DNA from: Athripsodes cinereus
Taxonomy: Eukaryota > Arthropoda > Insecta > Trichoptera > Leptoceridae
DNA length: 64,000 nt
Reading direction: 5' to 3'
Assembly (NCBI GenBank): GCA_947579605.1
Contig: OX388321.1
Location: 13,233,427 to 13,297,426, forward strand
Shown here one piece after another: positions 45,234 through 57,884 of the stretch (position 1 is the first letter of the stretch; each line of letters starts with the position of its first letter). The translations under genes and the position numbers were made by a program. The notes under the pieces were generated by a model, which had not been told where the DNA came from, ran no database searches, and saw only the letters and a program-made list of their open reading frames with translations.

Positions 45234-48200
45234 CTATGATAATGTAGTCAAAGCTGGTGCTTCCTCCTCCAAGATAATCTCATCGCATTCATCATCAGGT
45301 CCAGTGTGTGCGTTGGGGGCGCAGGGTAGACGAATACCTTTGCTTGCTAAACCTTTTAGAGCTCGCTTTCTGAATAAAACTAATACGAGGAAAAATACGA
45401 GTCCTTGAAGTGAATTAAATGTGTCCATCATTAACCTGAAATAAGAGCAAATCATGTTACTTTGTCTCTTTAAAAATAACATTAATTTCAGATTAGTTAA
45501 AAAAGAACTTCTGTCGTTTCTACTATGGCATCTGCCATACATAAGGGTAGCCTGTGGACTGATTGTATAAAATGAACATAGTCATTGTCTTTGTACAATA
45601 TGCGATATTTAGGATGGCCAATGTACCATCCATAACTATATCTGTACCTGAGAGCCATTAGGACTCAAGTGCAGTTTTGACAAAAATGCCAAATTTACAC
45701 AAATGCAGAAATAACACAACAGTCGTGAGTCAGAAAGTACAGAAATGCTTAGGGTCATAAGAATTCAAGTGCGCATCACTATGGTATATACTATATACAG
45801 CTTATTACTAGTAAAATGTTGAGATTTTTTCGATTGAAAAATTGAGTTTGAATATGGCATTTTATTTATTTATTTATTAATACAATGGACGGCCATAATA
45901 GCCTTTAACAGAAAAAAATAAATAATAAACATATATAAAACCTAATACACAAATAATACTTAACAAAGTTTCCACCAATTTAGTACAGACTAAATGACTC
46001 TCAATTATGATGTACTTGAACTGTGAATGACGCAAAGGTTATAGCTATCATTTCATTCATAGTAAATGATACTAAATAAGCAATACAGAAATGAACTCGC
46101 CCTTTATATGTTGAATTGTACAGGTATCTATATTCTACTAGATGTATCTTCGTACTAATGTGTAATGAAAATAATTTTTTGTGATACTTACCAAACAATG
46201 TGCCTTGTGTCATGGACATAACTGATGATTTCAAATATCCAAGATATGCCCATGACTAGGAAAATCTTCAAGTATAGGAGGAACCTGTAAAACAAAAACA
46301 CAACATGGCTGATTCTATTGTTATTGTTTTACACATTTTATTCTGCATAATTCAATATAAAATAATGAATTGTCTACGAGAATGATAAATAGAACAGTAT
46401 GATAAACTCACTCTCGGCACATTGAATTGTAAAAGTGATATTTTTTTAAATTCAACATACAATGAATTCTGTAAGTTCAATATTTTTTATGATGGAAGTT
46501 TATGTTTGCATATTTGATTATGGTTTTGGTCAATCATTATAAAGTCTCAAGACTTAACACTCGGTATCTCGGATATTAGATTTTAAAATTATTAGCTTAT
46601 GGAATAGTGAAGATAAAAAATAAATAAATAAAAATTGTCAGTTACTTGTATCTCATGCTGCGGATTTTTGTTACATTCTCATAGTTGGTCTGTCTCCACA
46701 ATTTAATGGATGTGATGATGAATAGAATAATATTACAAACAATCAATGTTGTCATAGGTCCATAGAAGTAACTCCATGTCTCAACTTTTGCTGGAAATAA
46801 TAAAACATAATATATATATAATCATAGTGAGTTACAACCCATTGGCCTGCAACGAGTTTGGATTTTCTTCACAATTCCTCCCTATTTTTAGCTAGTCTCT
46901 TTAGTTCTACAAAACAATAAGATTAAAAATCTGAACACATTTTCATTTCCTCTTTGTCCTTAAATATTCCTCTCAGGAGCACAAGGCTCCTTTGTTCAGA
47001 GCAATTCTGCAACTATCAAGCAAATTCTTCTCACATCATCAATCTTGATGGTCTATGTTTTTACAGGAATGGAGTACTATGAAATATGGATATTCGGGCC
47101 ATCGGAGACCTTGTGGATGAAGTGCAATATTTTTTTCACATAGACCATCACATAGACCATTTTTCACATAGACCATCACATAGACCATCAATCATAGTAA
47201 AAACATAGACCATCAATCAATCTTGATGGTCTATGTTTTTACAGGAATGGAGTACTATGAAATATGGATATTCGGGCCATCGGAGACCTTGTGGATGAAG
47301 TGCAATATTTTTTTCACATAGACCATCACATAGACCATTTTTCACATAGACCATCACATAGACCATCACATAGACCATCAATCATAGTAAAAACATAGAC
47401 CATCAATCAATCTTGATGGTCTATGTTTTTACAGGAATGGAGTACTATGAAATATGGATATTCGGGCCATCGGAGACCTTGTGGATGAAGTGCAATATTT
47501 TTTTCATTAATTATTATTGAATATCCTCTCTCTCGTATATTAATTAGAAAATTTAACCATAATAATAATGTTGTAAAGAAATAGGAGATCCTGATGGAAG
47601 AAATTGACAAAGTGCGCAATTGGAAATATTTGCGTCCGGCAGTAAAAGGACATGGGCGGAAGAATGAAAGCGATAAAAATATTAATGTATATATTTACCA
47701 TAGAACCAACATGATTGTACTCCAAACCCTGGTTTCACATGATCTCCCTCAATATTGTCAGCAATTACAGCTACCAGAAGAAACACAAATGGAGCTCCCC
47801 ATCCGTATATGTTGTAGTACATGAATGTCCTTTTATCTGATATCTTGGATGTTCTGAAACTATGGGAATAATAAAATAAATCAATCAAGTATTTTTATTT
47901 CATTTATTCATCTTAGCAATGGGGAACTTGTTGTTGTGGAATAGGAAGGGAGAATGAAACTCCAATTTACTTTTAAATTAAATTCTGATTTGACTAAATC
48001 CATTTGTTCTCACTTATTTGGGGTTAAAAAGAGGAGATGGAACCTTAAACTATACATATATAAAGACAAAATTCCCAATATTTACCATTACAACATTTAC
48101 AACAAGTGGAGTAGCCAGCAGACTGATATCCAGAAGTGAATAAACATACTCATTTTCTCCGTGTTATAAAAAATATAATATGTATTCAGGATTGGTGAAA

Positions 48201-51200
48201 TCTTTCATTTCAAATGTTACATACATTCTTTGGTTTAGTCGAATGAAATTGTGTAATTGCGAAAAACTTGCCGTTTATATATCAGTTGTATTTAATATGC
48301 ACATATTTTTGTGTAAAATTGCTTGTAATCGATGTAAGTAAATAATACATAAATAAAATTTTGTGGTTTGAAGTAAGCATATTTCTGTTATTATGAATAA
48401 AATATACATAGGTATGTCTTTATTTTTAGTTGCTATTTAAGTGAGAAAAATCTATCTGATAAATACATTTTACATATACGGTTCGTTTGTACATCATAAT
48501 GTGGCTTATTGTATATGTTTTAAATTTTTCAAACCAGTTTTTGTATAATTAATTTTGCCATGTATTAATAAATTTATTATATTTTTTGTAGTCTTTGACC
48601 ATATCGGGTTCATATGTCTTAACTGACCTTCAGCGTTGAAGGATTATATTTTAATTTTTATTTATCATATTCTTTTTCAAGTTATACACAGGATTAGTTC
48701 TAGGTCTTATCATCAAGTTGAATATTAATTATTTTATATTTAATTACATGTTCCAAATTATTTATGGCATCAAAATACACTTGTCCAATTAGTGAATATG
48801 CAAATTAGATATTATGCAGTCTGTAAAAAAAAGAATAAGTCGGAAGAGATCGCGCCTTTGCGATAAACTCGCCCTCTGTATATTGATTGTATTTAATTTG
48901 AATGTATACCTTTTATGTAATTGTTTTTTATCAATGTACAGTAAAGAATGAATAAATAAATAAATAAATAAGTCTCCCTTTTCTGTAAGTTTCTAAGATT
49001 CAATTCAGTTAAGAGGTATGCCACCCATCCGAACTTTATATTTTTTATGACATGGGGAGGATGCTCTGTATGTTTATTATATGAATTTAGTCTTCTAGAT
49101 ATCCCCTGTATTATGGTGATAAAAATAGAGAGATATAAGTATATAAATATGATTTTGTAAAAATCTGTTCAATATTACAAGCAGGAATAAATTCACAAAT
49201 TACTAGTGTCATTTGTTTTATATTATTTTTGAATAGAATCAATGTGTCCATACTTACACAACAGACTTCATGACATTGAATGATACCACGTTCATCCAGA
49301 AGAAAGCGCCTAGCATCCAGAAATACAGGAGATATCCTGAAAAAGAATGCAAAATTTATTTACTATATAATAACTCCTTCCTTATCACACATGTAATTTT
49401 CCTCATTAGAGCATTTATGCAGACTCAAAACAAAAATCATAGAAAAAAGTAATGAAAATTGGTATTCAAAATAAAAATGAATCATTGGGTCCTCAAATGA
49501 TGAATTAATTTTTGTTTATTGAATTAAGGAAATATTGTCTACCATTGTCATTCATGAATAGGTATTATAAAAAGATAATTAACTGAAATATGAGAACTTG
49601 AATGATCCTTGCCTAATTTTCTAGTTTTTCTACTACTACAACTATTATACCATTATGGCACATCCCACAAGTGGAGTAGCAGAAGCAGACTACCCGCATG
49701 TAACAAATATGCAAGCTGTCCTCTCTGTGCTTACTAAAAATAAGACTCCAGAATGGGTAGCAAACCTCATCGCTGAATTCAAGAAGTAAAATGTCTTTAT
49801 TTTTCAAACACCTGGCTTTTAAAGGACACTCGAAAACTTTTCGAAAACTCCAAAACATAGTTGTCCTTTCTCTCATAAATGGTCTATTTTTTTAGAATAG
49901 GTACCTATTGAATACGTAATTTTGACAATAATCCGTCTCATTTTTTCTCTAGTATTATTAGTATTAAAGGATGGGAATAGTATTAAAAATTGTTACCAAA
50001 GTGGGAAGTTGCTTCCCCCTAGCTGCTAGGAGGAAACAGCTTCAGGAATATTAGGGCCTAGCAGTTAGATGACTAAATATTTGGGTTAGTTGGAAGAGAT
50101 CGTGCATTTGCGATAAACATAGATTGTAATGTAAAATGAATGTACTTCTTTATATAAAATTGTTTGTAATCAATGTACGGTAAATAATGAATAAAAATAA
50201 ATATAAGGTGGCTTTAAAATTGCTGAACAAAAACAAGGTGAACATGAAACATTTCAAATTTCTATACCAAGTTGCCAAGCGGTTGTTAGGTCAAGTCTTG
50301 TTGAATAACCCTACATTTTTATATTCTATATTTTTCTTTAAAGTACCTTCTTATTTATTCATCTTATTTATTACAATAACTATACCGGATATCAAGTTCG
50401 TTATATTATAACATTAATCTGCGAAATAATTCTATATTGAACTAACTTCATGTTTTATTTTTAGCTCACAATTTGTAAAGCATAATGTTTTTGATTGCAT
50501 TAAATTGTTTGCAAACTACACAAAAGTATTTGTTTTCGCGGATATGCTGTCATAACAATATTCAATAGTTAATTTAACCAAATATTCTGTACCTACATTA
50601 AACAATTTCAACATCTTTTCTACTCAAAGTATTATATATTATTACTAGTATTTTGGGATTTTTTATTTTTAGATTTACTTTGACTTTATTAGAAAATTTT
50701 AACTTTTGCTTTTTTTCTCAAGACTAATGAGACTGAAAAACTGATTTCTAGTATTTTGGGATTTTTTACTTTTATATTTTTGTATTATTTTTAAATATTG
50801 TATTATTATTGTTTTTAAATTTACTTTGACTTTTTTTTAGAAAATTTTAACTTTTGCTTTTTTTTCTCAAGACTAAGACATTTCTGGTAAGTGTGGAATC
50901 TTTGCTGGTCCACGTGTTGAGTGTGTTAATTGTTAACATGTTATGTTATGACTGTTTGATTCTTTAATATTGTAAAAATAAAATAAAAAGATCGTATACC
51001 CTTTTATGAGTGATCAGGAAATCTAATGTAAAAATATTTACAAATAATTCAAGACGTGTTATGTATGTTAATCAAAACAAAGTGGATTATTTTTTGCTGG
51101 TTTACTAATTGTAATTGATTTGTGTATTGTTATTTATGTTATAACTGTTTGTTTGCAAAAGATAAAAATTACAACGTGCAACAATATTAATATTATTTGT

Positions 51201-53668
51201 TGACGGTTTTAGGTATACTTGTACTAAGATAAAATTGAAAATGTAAACAATTCTATAGGTTATAATTCTCTTGTTGAATTCGGTTATCGTGGGCTTAATG
51301 GGGAACTTTCACAAAAAAAATCAGCTTAATAAATAGTACAGAAAATTAGAAAAATTATGGTGCTTTTTATATTTTCAATTGTGCATTTTTAAGGCTTTTA
51401 TCACCATTTGAAAAAGCAATTGTCGCACTTCGCCGCAAAAAGGTCCACTCGTGGCGGAGCACTGTTTGACGTCATCAGCCGCTACAAACAGTACTAAGAG
51501 TGAAATGTGTGCCAATACAACATAGCGTCTAGCGACGTCACAACGAACTAATTCAATAACAGAAAACATGGATTTTTAAAATTAAAATAATGAATGAAAA
51601 GTTTTATTTTATCGTTTCTTATTAGGATATTCGTGATCAGCGTATATTTATTAATATGAATTGATAACATTTATTCATATTCCTCACAGATGCATGTTCC
51701 CCATTGATATAAATGACAACTGACTTCCGCATCCATTTCTTTTATCTCTTTTTTATATATATAAAACATTTTCTATGTAGGTATAAAATCACGGCGAATT
51801 CCCCAAGTGGGCTGACCAGCAGGCCAACCATATTAATGTGAAATATTTACGGGTCATCTACGGGCCTCTTTGTAACATAAAAATATCACTTTCAGAAGGG
51901 TGGCATACTTCACCATTCATTGAAGTCAAGATGTTTATTGTTCTACAAGTACGTAATGTTTTACGAATACATGCCTTTTGCAGGACACTCGAAAACTTAC
52001 GGAAAAGAGTAGGAGACCTATTCGTTGCCGCGGACTCCAAAGAAATATCTTTAGACAACTGTTGTTTTCGTGTCGTTTTGAAGTAGGTATGTAAATGAAA
52101 TAATCAATAAAATGTCTAAAACAAATCATGTACATATAGTATTGTTAAAGATACTTAATGTATGGAAAAATGAGATTACCAGTGATTTGGCAGGTTGTTG
52201 GGTTTGGATAATAGAATATCTGCACCATAGCCAAGTGGAAGAATCCTAGGCAAAGGCAGATTGCTGTACACATCATACATTTTCCTTGCAGATCTCTGAA
52301 AAAAATATTCGAACAAATGACTATGAAAATAAAAAAATATATACCTAAAATATATAACTATATTTCGAATGCAGATTTCCCTATTCTTGATTTTACGGAT
52401 ATTTACAAAGTCTTTACTTAGAGGTATACGTTGTATTGTAAAGACTTAAGGATGTCTAAAGAAATGGCACCTCATGTTAGAAAAATATTGTCGATTGTCT
52501 GTTCTGCACGATTTCGATGCTAAAGGAACGCAATGTTTATTTGCCTTTAATGCTCCTCTCGGGAGCACAGGGCAGAAACCAGCCTCCTCCATTCAGAGCG
52601 TCTCTGTGCCAATCGCGTCACCTCTTCCCTGCGCTCTGATGTAAATAATTTTATTAAAGTAGATTTCAGTCTACTTTAATTAAATAATTTACTGTCCATG
52701 TTTGTTTGATTAATTATATTTATTTACCTGAGTTGTGGAACTATAGCGTAGACTAAAATGGTGAGTAGTAAAAATCCAACAGAAATGAATGCCAGGATCC
52801 CAGTGAGAGAAGGAGGTAAGAATGTATCATTTTTCTCCGAGAAACACACCAAAGCCACAACGTTTGAAATTGCTAAAAGATGGGCATCATCAACTTCGGA
52901 AAGATTCGTTGAATCGTTTATTTCAGCTCTGTTAGTCATACAAAACCTGAAATTTTAAAATTTAATCATCGTTTTTTAATATTATTTAACAATATTTGAT
53001 TATGTACTGAATGACCTGAAGGAATTGTACTGAAGGAATTCAATTAAAAAAAAAAATTTCCCGCTCCTTTATTTTGTATAATATCAGTCCTGCATGGATA
53101 ATGTGATCTTTTGGCATTTTTACCGTTTTCAAGAGATGCACTCGTATTTAGTAACACTTTAGGAAGGAAATTCGGCAAACTTTCTGAACCGTTCAAATTT
53201 CGGTCAACGTTTCCAATATGATTACTGTTTTTTAACATCAAAGTAAAAAAGAACCAATTATAGTCATAGCATTAATATATATTTGATATTAAATATTGTA
53301 ATGAATAATCATAAAATGTTTGATACGTACATCCCTTTTGTCGCTACTGCATGATTCCCAATATAAAAAGTTCCATCTTCACCGATGCTATACTCTTCCG
53401 GTTCTTCCGCCGTATCCAGCAGGTACATACCATTGAGACACTTAAATCCTATCTTCTTGTACTTCACTATAGCATGACTGCTGTTGCTGCTCCTCTTCTC
53501 TGCTTCCCTCGCAATCTCTAGACATCCTGTACTGATGAGGATATTCTTACCCTGACAACACGGTTCCGGAACCCGGAAAGCCTTCACATCCTCTGTGACT
53601 TTACATTCTGTACATCTTGATACTAATATTATGATTAACGTCAGGAATATGCAATCTTTTAAAATCAT
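45234..53668 (-). CDS. Methuselah-like GPCR
   Basis: Exons: 53668-53331, 52946-52728, 52295-52180, 49336-49258, 47859-47699, 46790-46646, 46284-46192, 45435-45234. GT-AG boundaries, phases consistent, 450 residues plus TAG. Residues 1-22 are a signal peptide (ILKDCIFLTLIIILVSRC). The extracellular part (to about 155) starts VPEPCCQGKNILISTGC, the CC...C pattern of Mth ectodomains, with NSS and NDT glycosylation sites, and is shorter than in mthl5. Seven membrane segments: GILAFISVGFLLLTILVY (1); MCTAICLCLGFFHLAMV (2); LLYFWMLGAFFWMNVVSFNV (3); WGAPFVFLLVAVIA (4); GPMTTLIVCNIILFIITSI (5); LKIFLVMGISWIFEII (6); FNSLQGLVFFLVLVLF (7). The cytoplasmic tail is acidic (DDECDEIILEEEAPA). Specific Mthl number not assigned. 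Introns 3-5 are 0.9-2.8 kb and repeat-filled. Confidence 0.88.
45853..45925 (-). repeat. LINE 3' tail fragment, intron 7
   Basis: A TTTATTTATTTATTAATACA tail followed by ATGGACGGCCATAATAGCC. The repeated (TTTA)n and the GGCC-bearing hairpin are typical of LINE 3' ends. Confidence 0.45.
46810..46918 (-). pseudogene. RTE-like LINE 3' end, intron 5
   Basis: ATATATATATAATC tail, GAGTTACAACCCATTGG, CCTGCAACGAGTTTGGAT, TTCCTCCCTATTTT: the extreme 3' end of the element inserted at 33074-33828, with the same (AT)n tail. Confidence 0.7.
47041..47515. repeat. Compound tandem repeat in intron 5 of the second Mth gene
   Basis: About 2.6 copies of a 178/190-bp unit starting AATCTTGATGGTCTATG at 47041, 47219 and 47409. 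The units contain 2-3 direct copies of a 12-mer CACATAGACCAT (the 12-bp difference is one extra copy). The unit start TGATGGTCTATGTTTTTA is inverted relative to its end TAAAAACATAGACCATCA, so each unit boundary can fold as a hairpin. Confidence 0.85.
48270..48370 (+). repeat. LINE 3' tail fragment, intron 4
   Basis: ATTGCTTGTAATCGATGTAA, GTAAATAATACATAAATAAA parallels the ends at 48828 and 50080. Confidence 0.5.
48828..49130 (+). repeat. LINE 3' tail followed by a GATGGTATAG-type repeat
   Basis: 48828-48975: AAGTCGGAAGAGATCGCGCC, TTTGCGATAAACTCGCCC, TACAGTAAAGAATG, then (AATA)n. 48978-49130: diverged SINE-like family copy with ATGCCACCCATCCGAAC and GGGGAGGATGCTCTG and a degraded end. Both in the 1.4-kb intron 4. 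Confidence 0.6.
49635..49895 (-). repeat. GATGGTATAG-type repeat, intron 3
   Basis: Near full-length: a (TAC)n tail, CTATTATACCATTATGGC, ATCCCACAAGTGGAGTAGC, ATGCAAGCTGTCCTCTCTGT, GTAGCAAACCTCATCGCTGA, CACCTGGCTTTTAAAGGACA. Confidence 0.7.
50080..50195 (+). repeat. LINE 3' tail, intron 3
   Basis: GGTTAGTTGGAAGAGATCGT, GCATTTGCGATAAAC, AATCAATGTACGGTAAATAA then AATAAAAATAAAT. Confidence 0.6.
50640..50995 (+). repeat. Interspersed repeat with internal duplication, intron 3
   Basis: The block AGTATTTTGGGATTTTTTA ... AACTTTTGCTTTTTTTCTCA ... AAGACTAA is present twice (50648-50728 and 50752-50878). The right part is the inverted mate of 36030-36205 (GTTAACATGTTATGTTATGA). Confidence 0.6.
51785..52065 (-). 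repeat. GATGGTATAG-type repeat, intron 3
   Basis: TCACGGCGAATTCCCCAAGT, GCTGACCAGCAGGCCAACC, an internal deletion, then GGGTGGCATACTTCACCATT, GCCTTTTGCAGGACACTCGA, AGAGTAGGAGACCTATTC. The overlapping frames are spurious. Confidence 0.7.
52540..52645. repeat. GAGCACAGGGC dispersed repeat, intron 2
   Basis: Best copy: GCTCCTCTCGGGAGCACAGG, GCAGAAACCAGCCTCCTCC, CATTCAGAGCGTCTCTGTGC, CACCTCTTCCCTGCGCTCTG. Confidence 0.65.
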
Positions 53669-53799
53669 TTTGATTTATTGTCTCTCCCCCGACTCCACGA
53701 TGACTCTGTAACAAGGAAATTAAATATCGTTATAGTGCTTTCAATTCAGTAACTGCGTCTACATTGGCTACAAATGAACGAAAGTTCTTTGTTTCATTA

Positions 53800-53930
53800 C
53801 GTAAAAAAGAAAGACTGAACACCCTCTGTACATTGAATTTATAATTGTTATTTTTATGCCACTATTTCACTATGTAATATTGTAACCAATGTACAGTAAA
53901 GAATAAAATAAATAAATAAATAAATAAATG
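53800..53930 (+). repeat. LINE 3' tail
   Basis: AACACCCTCTGTACATTGAA, ATTGTAACCAATGTACAGTA, AAGAATAAA then (AATA)n, just upstream of the second Mth gene. Confidence 0.55.
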
Positions 53931-54394
53931 AACACTTTTGGTGTCTTTCTATTTTATATCAACAAAAACAGAAGCAGAAAGACAAAAAACTTTCGTTCTT
54001 AGCTGTAATGTGTAACGTCTTCTAGCTCCTCTGACTGTTGTTTGTTGAAAGATTACAATAAAATGTGTGTTTATCAAACTGTATAGAATATCACAGTGCT
54101 GTGTGTTTAATAGTTATTTCCTTTATGGGTAGGTATGCAATATCGTAGATAATTATCTATATAGATAAACATAGTATTCTAGGAGAAATAATTCTAGGAG
54201 AATGATAGTTATCAAGAACGGATGTGAACTAGAAATATTTATTTATTAAAAAAAACGATCGCCTACTTGCAATTCTTGATTATGTAAGTGTGTTGCAAAA
54301 ACATGGTTGTGTGTTTTCACGTCGGCTTGTTTTTACAATAAATTTATCATGAACTTTCATTCATTCGTACAAATATTTATAAATTATGATAATA

Positions 54395-54520
54395 GGTATT
54401 TCCCACAAATGGGTCAGCCAGGATGTACCTTAATAAACACGCAAGTGGTTCTCTCTCTTTGCCAGTAAAAGTTAAGACATCCAACCTTATCACTGAAATG
54501 AAGATGCTGAATTTCTTAAA
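54395..54520 (-). repeat. GATGGTATAG-type repeat, truncated
   Basis: ATTTCCCACAAATGGGTCAG, CCAGGATGTACC, AAACACGCAAGTGG, GCCAGTAAAAGTTAAGACAT, ACCTTATCACTGAAATGAAG. Confidence 0.6.
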
Positions 54521-54547
54521 CTGGATGTTTCACGACTATCTTTGAGT

Positions 54548-54712
54548 TGGTCGGTAGCCTGGTGGTAGAGTCTCGGCCTCGTGAACATGAAGTATGTGGT
54601 TCGATCCCAGATGCCGGCAAACTCCCCTTTCACGACACAAGCTTTTAGCTTAATGGGTGTATAAGGTTGTATTTGGGTTTGTGACAAAACCCAGATCTAT
54701 CATTAAAAAAAT
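54548..54712 (+). repeat. SINE family 1
   Basis: GGTCGGTAGCCTGGTGGTAG, GAGTCTCGGCC, GTGGTTCGATCCCAGATGCC, TTTCACGACACAAGCTTTTA and AACCCAGATCTATC before an A-rich end. Confidence 0.85.
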
Positions 54713-55294
54713 TTACCTTTTACAATAAGCCATCCGAATAATTATAGAGAAAAAGTGAAGACATATTCTTTGCCGGCTTCTCCATGGGGCTAATAAACTA
54801 AATGATTTTTATTTTATAATATCTTTTAGTCATCCAAAGAAAATGAGTCTCTAATTATTGTCCCCTTGTGCGTTCATCGTTTTGATTTGTCTTTGATCAT
54901 TCGTTTTCCAGGAATACTCAGAGCCCAGCCCATATTATTGTCACGTCATCCTTGCTCAGACTTGGTTGTTTTAATGTGTATGATTAAAATATTATTTATT
55001 AATAATACCTATAGATTACACGTTATATTGTGTGTTAAAGTAATTATTTGATTATAGATTATGTGTTATTGATTCATCTGCCGATGTGTAATGCAATTAA
55101 GTCTAGGACGAAGGTGACATAAATGAATACTTGAAATAATCAGTTGTAGAGTGAAAAATACCTACCTATGTTTTTATAACGTTTTCTATTTTTATGTTAT
55201 TTTATTTAACATTTTAAGTTCTATCCATCTGTTTATTTTCTAGCTGTCCTCATGATATGTATAATCCCTAGCATACAATATCAAATATAATTCG

Positions 55295-55640
55295 GGTCAA
55301 CGGCGTCCAAAATTAAAAAAAGAAGAATCATCTACTATTCAGCGATGAGGCGTTCCAACCATATTGAATGTCTTTATTTTTTACTGTCACCTAGAGGATA
55401 ATCTGCATATTTATTTTTATTTTTTTAAAAGATATATCTGGGTTTTATAATAAACCCAAATACAACTTAATACACCTTCCACAGTAAGCTAAAAGCTTGT
55501 GTCGTGAAAGGGGAGTTTGCCGGCACCTGGGATCGAACCGCGGACCCCTTATTCAAGAGGCCGAGACTCTACCTCCAGGCTACCGACGAACTCAATTATA
55601 CGCTGGCTACCCAAACTTGTAATAAATCAAAGTACTTATT
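55295..55640 (+). repeat. GATGGTATAG-type repeat interrupted by a SINE
   Basis: Left part CAGCGATGAGGCGTTCCAAC, CATATTGAATGTC, ACCTAGAGGATAATCTGC; right part ATACGCTGGCTACCCAAACT. A family 1 SINE (55423-55595) sits between them. Confidence 0.65.
55423..55595 (-). repeat. SINE family 1 nested in another repeat
   Basis: Complete copy: T-rich end, AGATATATCTGGGTTTTATA, AAGCTAAAAGCTTGTGTCG, CCTGGGATCGAACCGCGGAC, ACCTCCAGGCTACCGACGAA. Confidence 0.85.
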
Positions 55641-57009
55641 TTAAAAATATCATCACAAAACCGTTAAGTTTTCCTAAAAGCACCGTAAAAAATGTACTAA
55701 CACCATAATATGGCATGCTGATTGCGATTAAGAATATATTAGACTTCAAAAAATAATTCTATATGCACCGTAAAAAATGCACTGAAGCCATAATGTAGCA
55801 TGGCGATACAGATTGCATACTAATGTTAGTTGAAATAACTTTATTTCTCGGATATTGCAGGAGTCCAAGGACTCCTATTTATCCGTTTAGGTGACGATTT
55901 ATTAATATTTTAATTCTCTCTAGTTTAATACCACTATGCCAGTGTTGGCATCTCCGATCCTACCAAGTCAGTGGGCGGGAGACCCGGCTGGAGTAGCAGA
56001 TCCCAAATTTTACTAATGTAAGAATATATGGACTGTCCAGTTTCACAGCAAACAAGTCGAAAATATCGAAAATGTTCTCTCAATTGATAATACACACAAC
56101 CAACGCCACTCTTCCTGTTCCACAAACAAACACCTTTAAAAAAATACACGGTTCCCTTCATATATTAAATATTTAGATGTGGAAAGAAATTATGTGCCTA
56201 CATATTATTAATCTCACAAATAAATATTCCGTATTGTTTAACTATGGAACGAAATAAAGTCAACGTTTGTCTTTAACAGTGACATTATTTTGTAGTATTT
56301 TTTACTTCCTGATGTGCTTTTGATCTTTTAAAGTATAATATAAATATTATACTAAAATTACAAAAATGGCAATCTCTCGAATATAAGACATTTCTACTTG
56401 TAAAGTTATGTAACTGGACAGTCGATGTAGATATTTCATCATCGTAGAAAATATTTCAAAGATTGAAATTTTCATAAACAATTTTGAAAGCTTTTAATAA
56501 AATCAGTTAAATACACCGGCACAGAAGTATTGAATTATGATAAGTATGTACAATGTACATACCTAATTGTTTCTAATTTAAAAATCGATTATATTAAATA
56601 TATTACTTTTTTTTATCGATATAGAAATAATGTAAGTAATTGAACAAGTTTGTCAATTATTTCCTATTTCTGTTTCGATGTTTGTGAAGCGATATTGAAA
56701 ATAACCGAAATACATAATTATCGCGTGTTTCTATTGCTTATTTATTGAATTATGTAAGACGTTACGAAGGAAAGAAAGGTCTGCTTGTACTTCCCAATCC
56801 GAAAAACATACTAAACACAATACCCCTGGGAATCTACAGTGCCGTTGTATCGATTTGTGTACCTACTTTTCTAAATAATCATCAAGTGTATTATTTCACA
56901 AAAATCTGTGTTTTGGACCATCCTCAAGTGGAATACTGTTAGGTATCAATCTTTAAAATTTGGTCATTTTAATTTTCCCTTTTGTAGAATGTTAATGTTA
57001 ATCAATCAA

Positions 57010-57215
57010 TACATCGCGGCATCTCTCACAAATGGGATAACCATTGGATTAACTACGTGCAATGAACATGCAGGTCGATCTCTCCGTACCAATAAAAAAT
57101 AAGACATTCAGGATGGGTGACATACGTCATCGTTAAACTTACAGAAAAAAGTGCGAGGAAAAACTGAAAAGAGTGGGTGGCCTATATTCTTTGTTGGGGA
57201 CTCCATGGTTTATTT
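57010..57215 (-). repeat. GATGGTATAG-type repeat
   Basis: CATCGCGGCATCTCTCACAA, ATGGGATAACCATTGG, AATGAACATGCAGGTCGATC, CATTCAGGATGGGTGACATA, AGAGTGGGTGGCCTATTC; the tail end is degraded. Confidence 0.6.
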
Positions 57216-57884
57216 CTGAATATCAAGAATCTAAAGATTTGAAGTCTGACTCTGTATCATCATCTGTAGATTTTTATACCAGTGTTTTCCAAGGTGAGGC
57301 ATCACGCCTCAGAGGTGGGGCACCGCGCTTCCACGTATTATCGACAATTTACTAACTGTTAAATTAAAAAAAAAGCCGGTGGAGCATACGACTTTTGAAA
57401 AGACTACGGTAGGGCATGGCATAAAGAAGGTTGGAAAACACTGGTTTATACCATCAAGACATTTTCCACAAGTGGGATAATCAGAAAACTGCATGTAACA
57501 AAAGCAAATGTAAAAAATGATCTCATCAAGAATTTGATAATGTAGGTATGCCGTAAAGTCATAGTGCCGCTATATCCACATAATATTCATTAGTGAATAC
57601 AATGATACGCAGTATGAATTTTTGTTCTGCTTAAGTTTATTATCTTCGTGTTTTTTTCAATAATTTAACTACACAGTATAATAGTCATACTGCAGAGTTG
57701 TATAAATTAAAAGTTAACATATTTTTAAAAGGGAATAAAATTTAGTTTAAGTATAGATATTAAATTAAACCTCGAAATGACCGCGGAAAACGTGACCTTG
57801 AGTTTCTTCAGCTAAGTTGTCCTCAATCAATCATTAATAAAATGTGGTTTTGCGTCGCGTTGTTTTGTGATATATCCGAGCTAG

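Noticed and set aside
47041..47515. CRISPR-like array
   Set aside because: Repeats are 178-190 bp with 12-bp subrepeats and no unique spacers; eukaryotic intron context.
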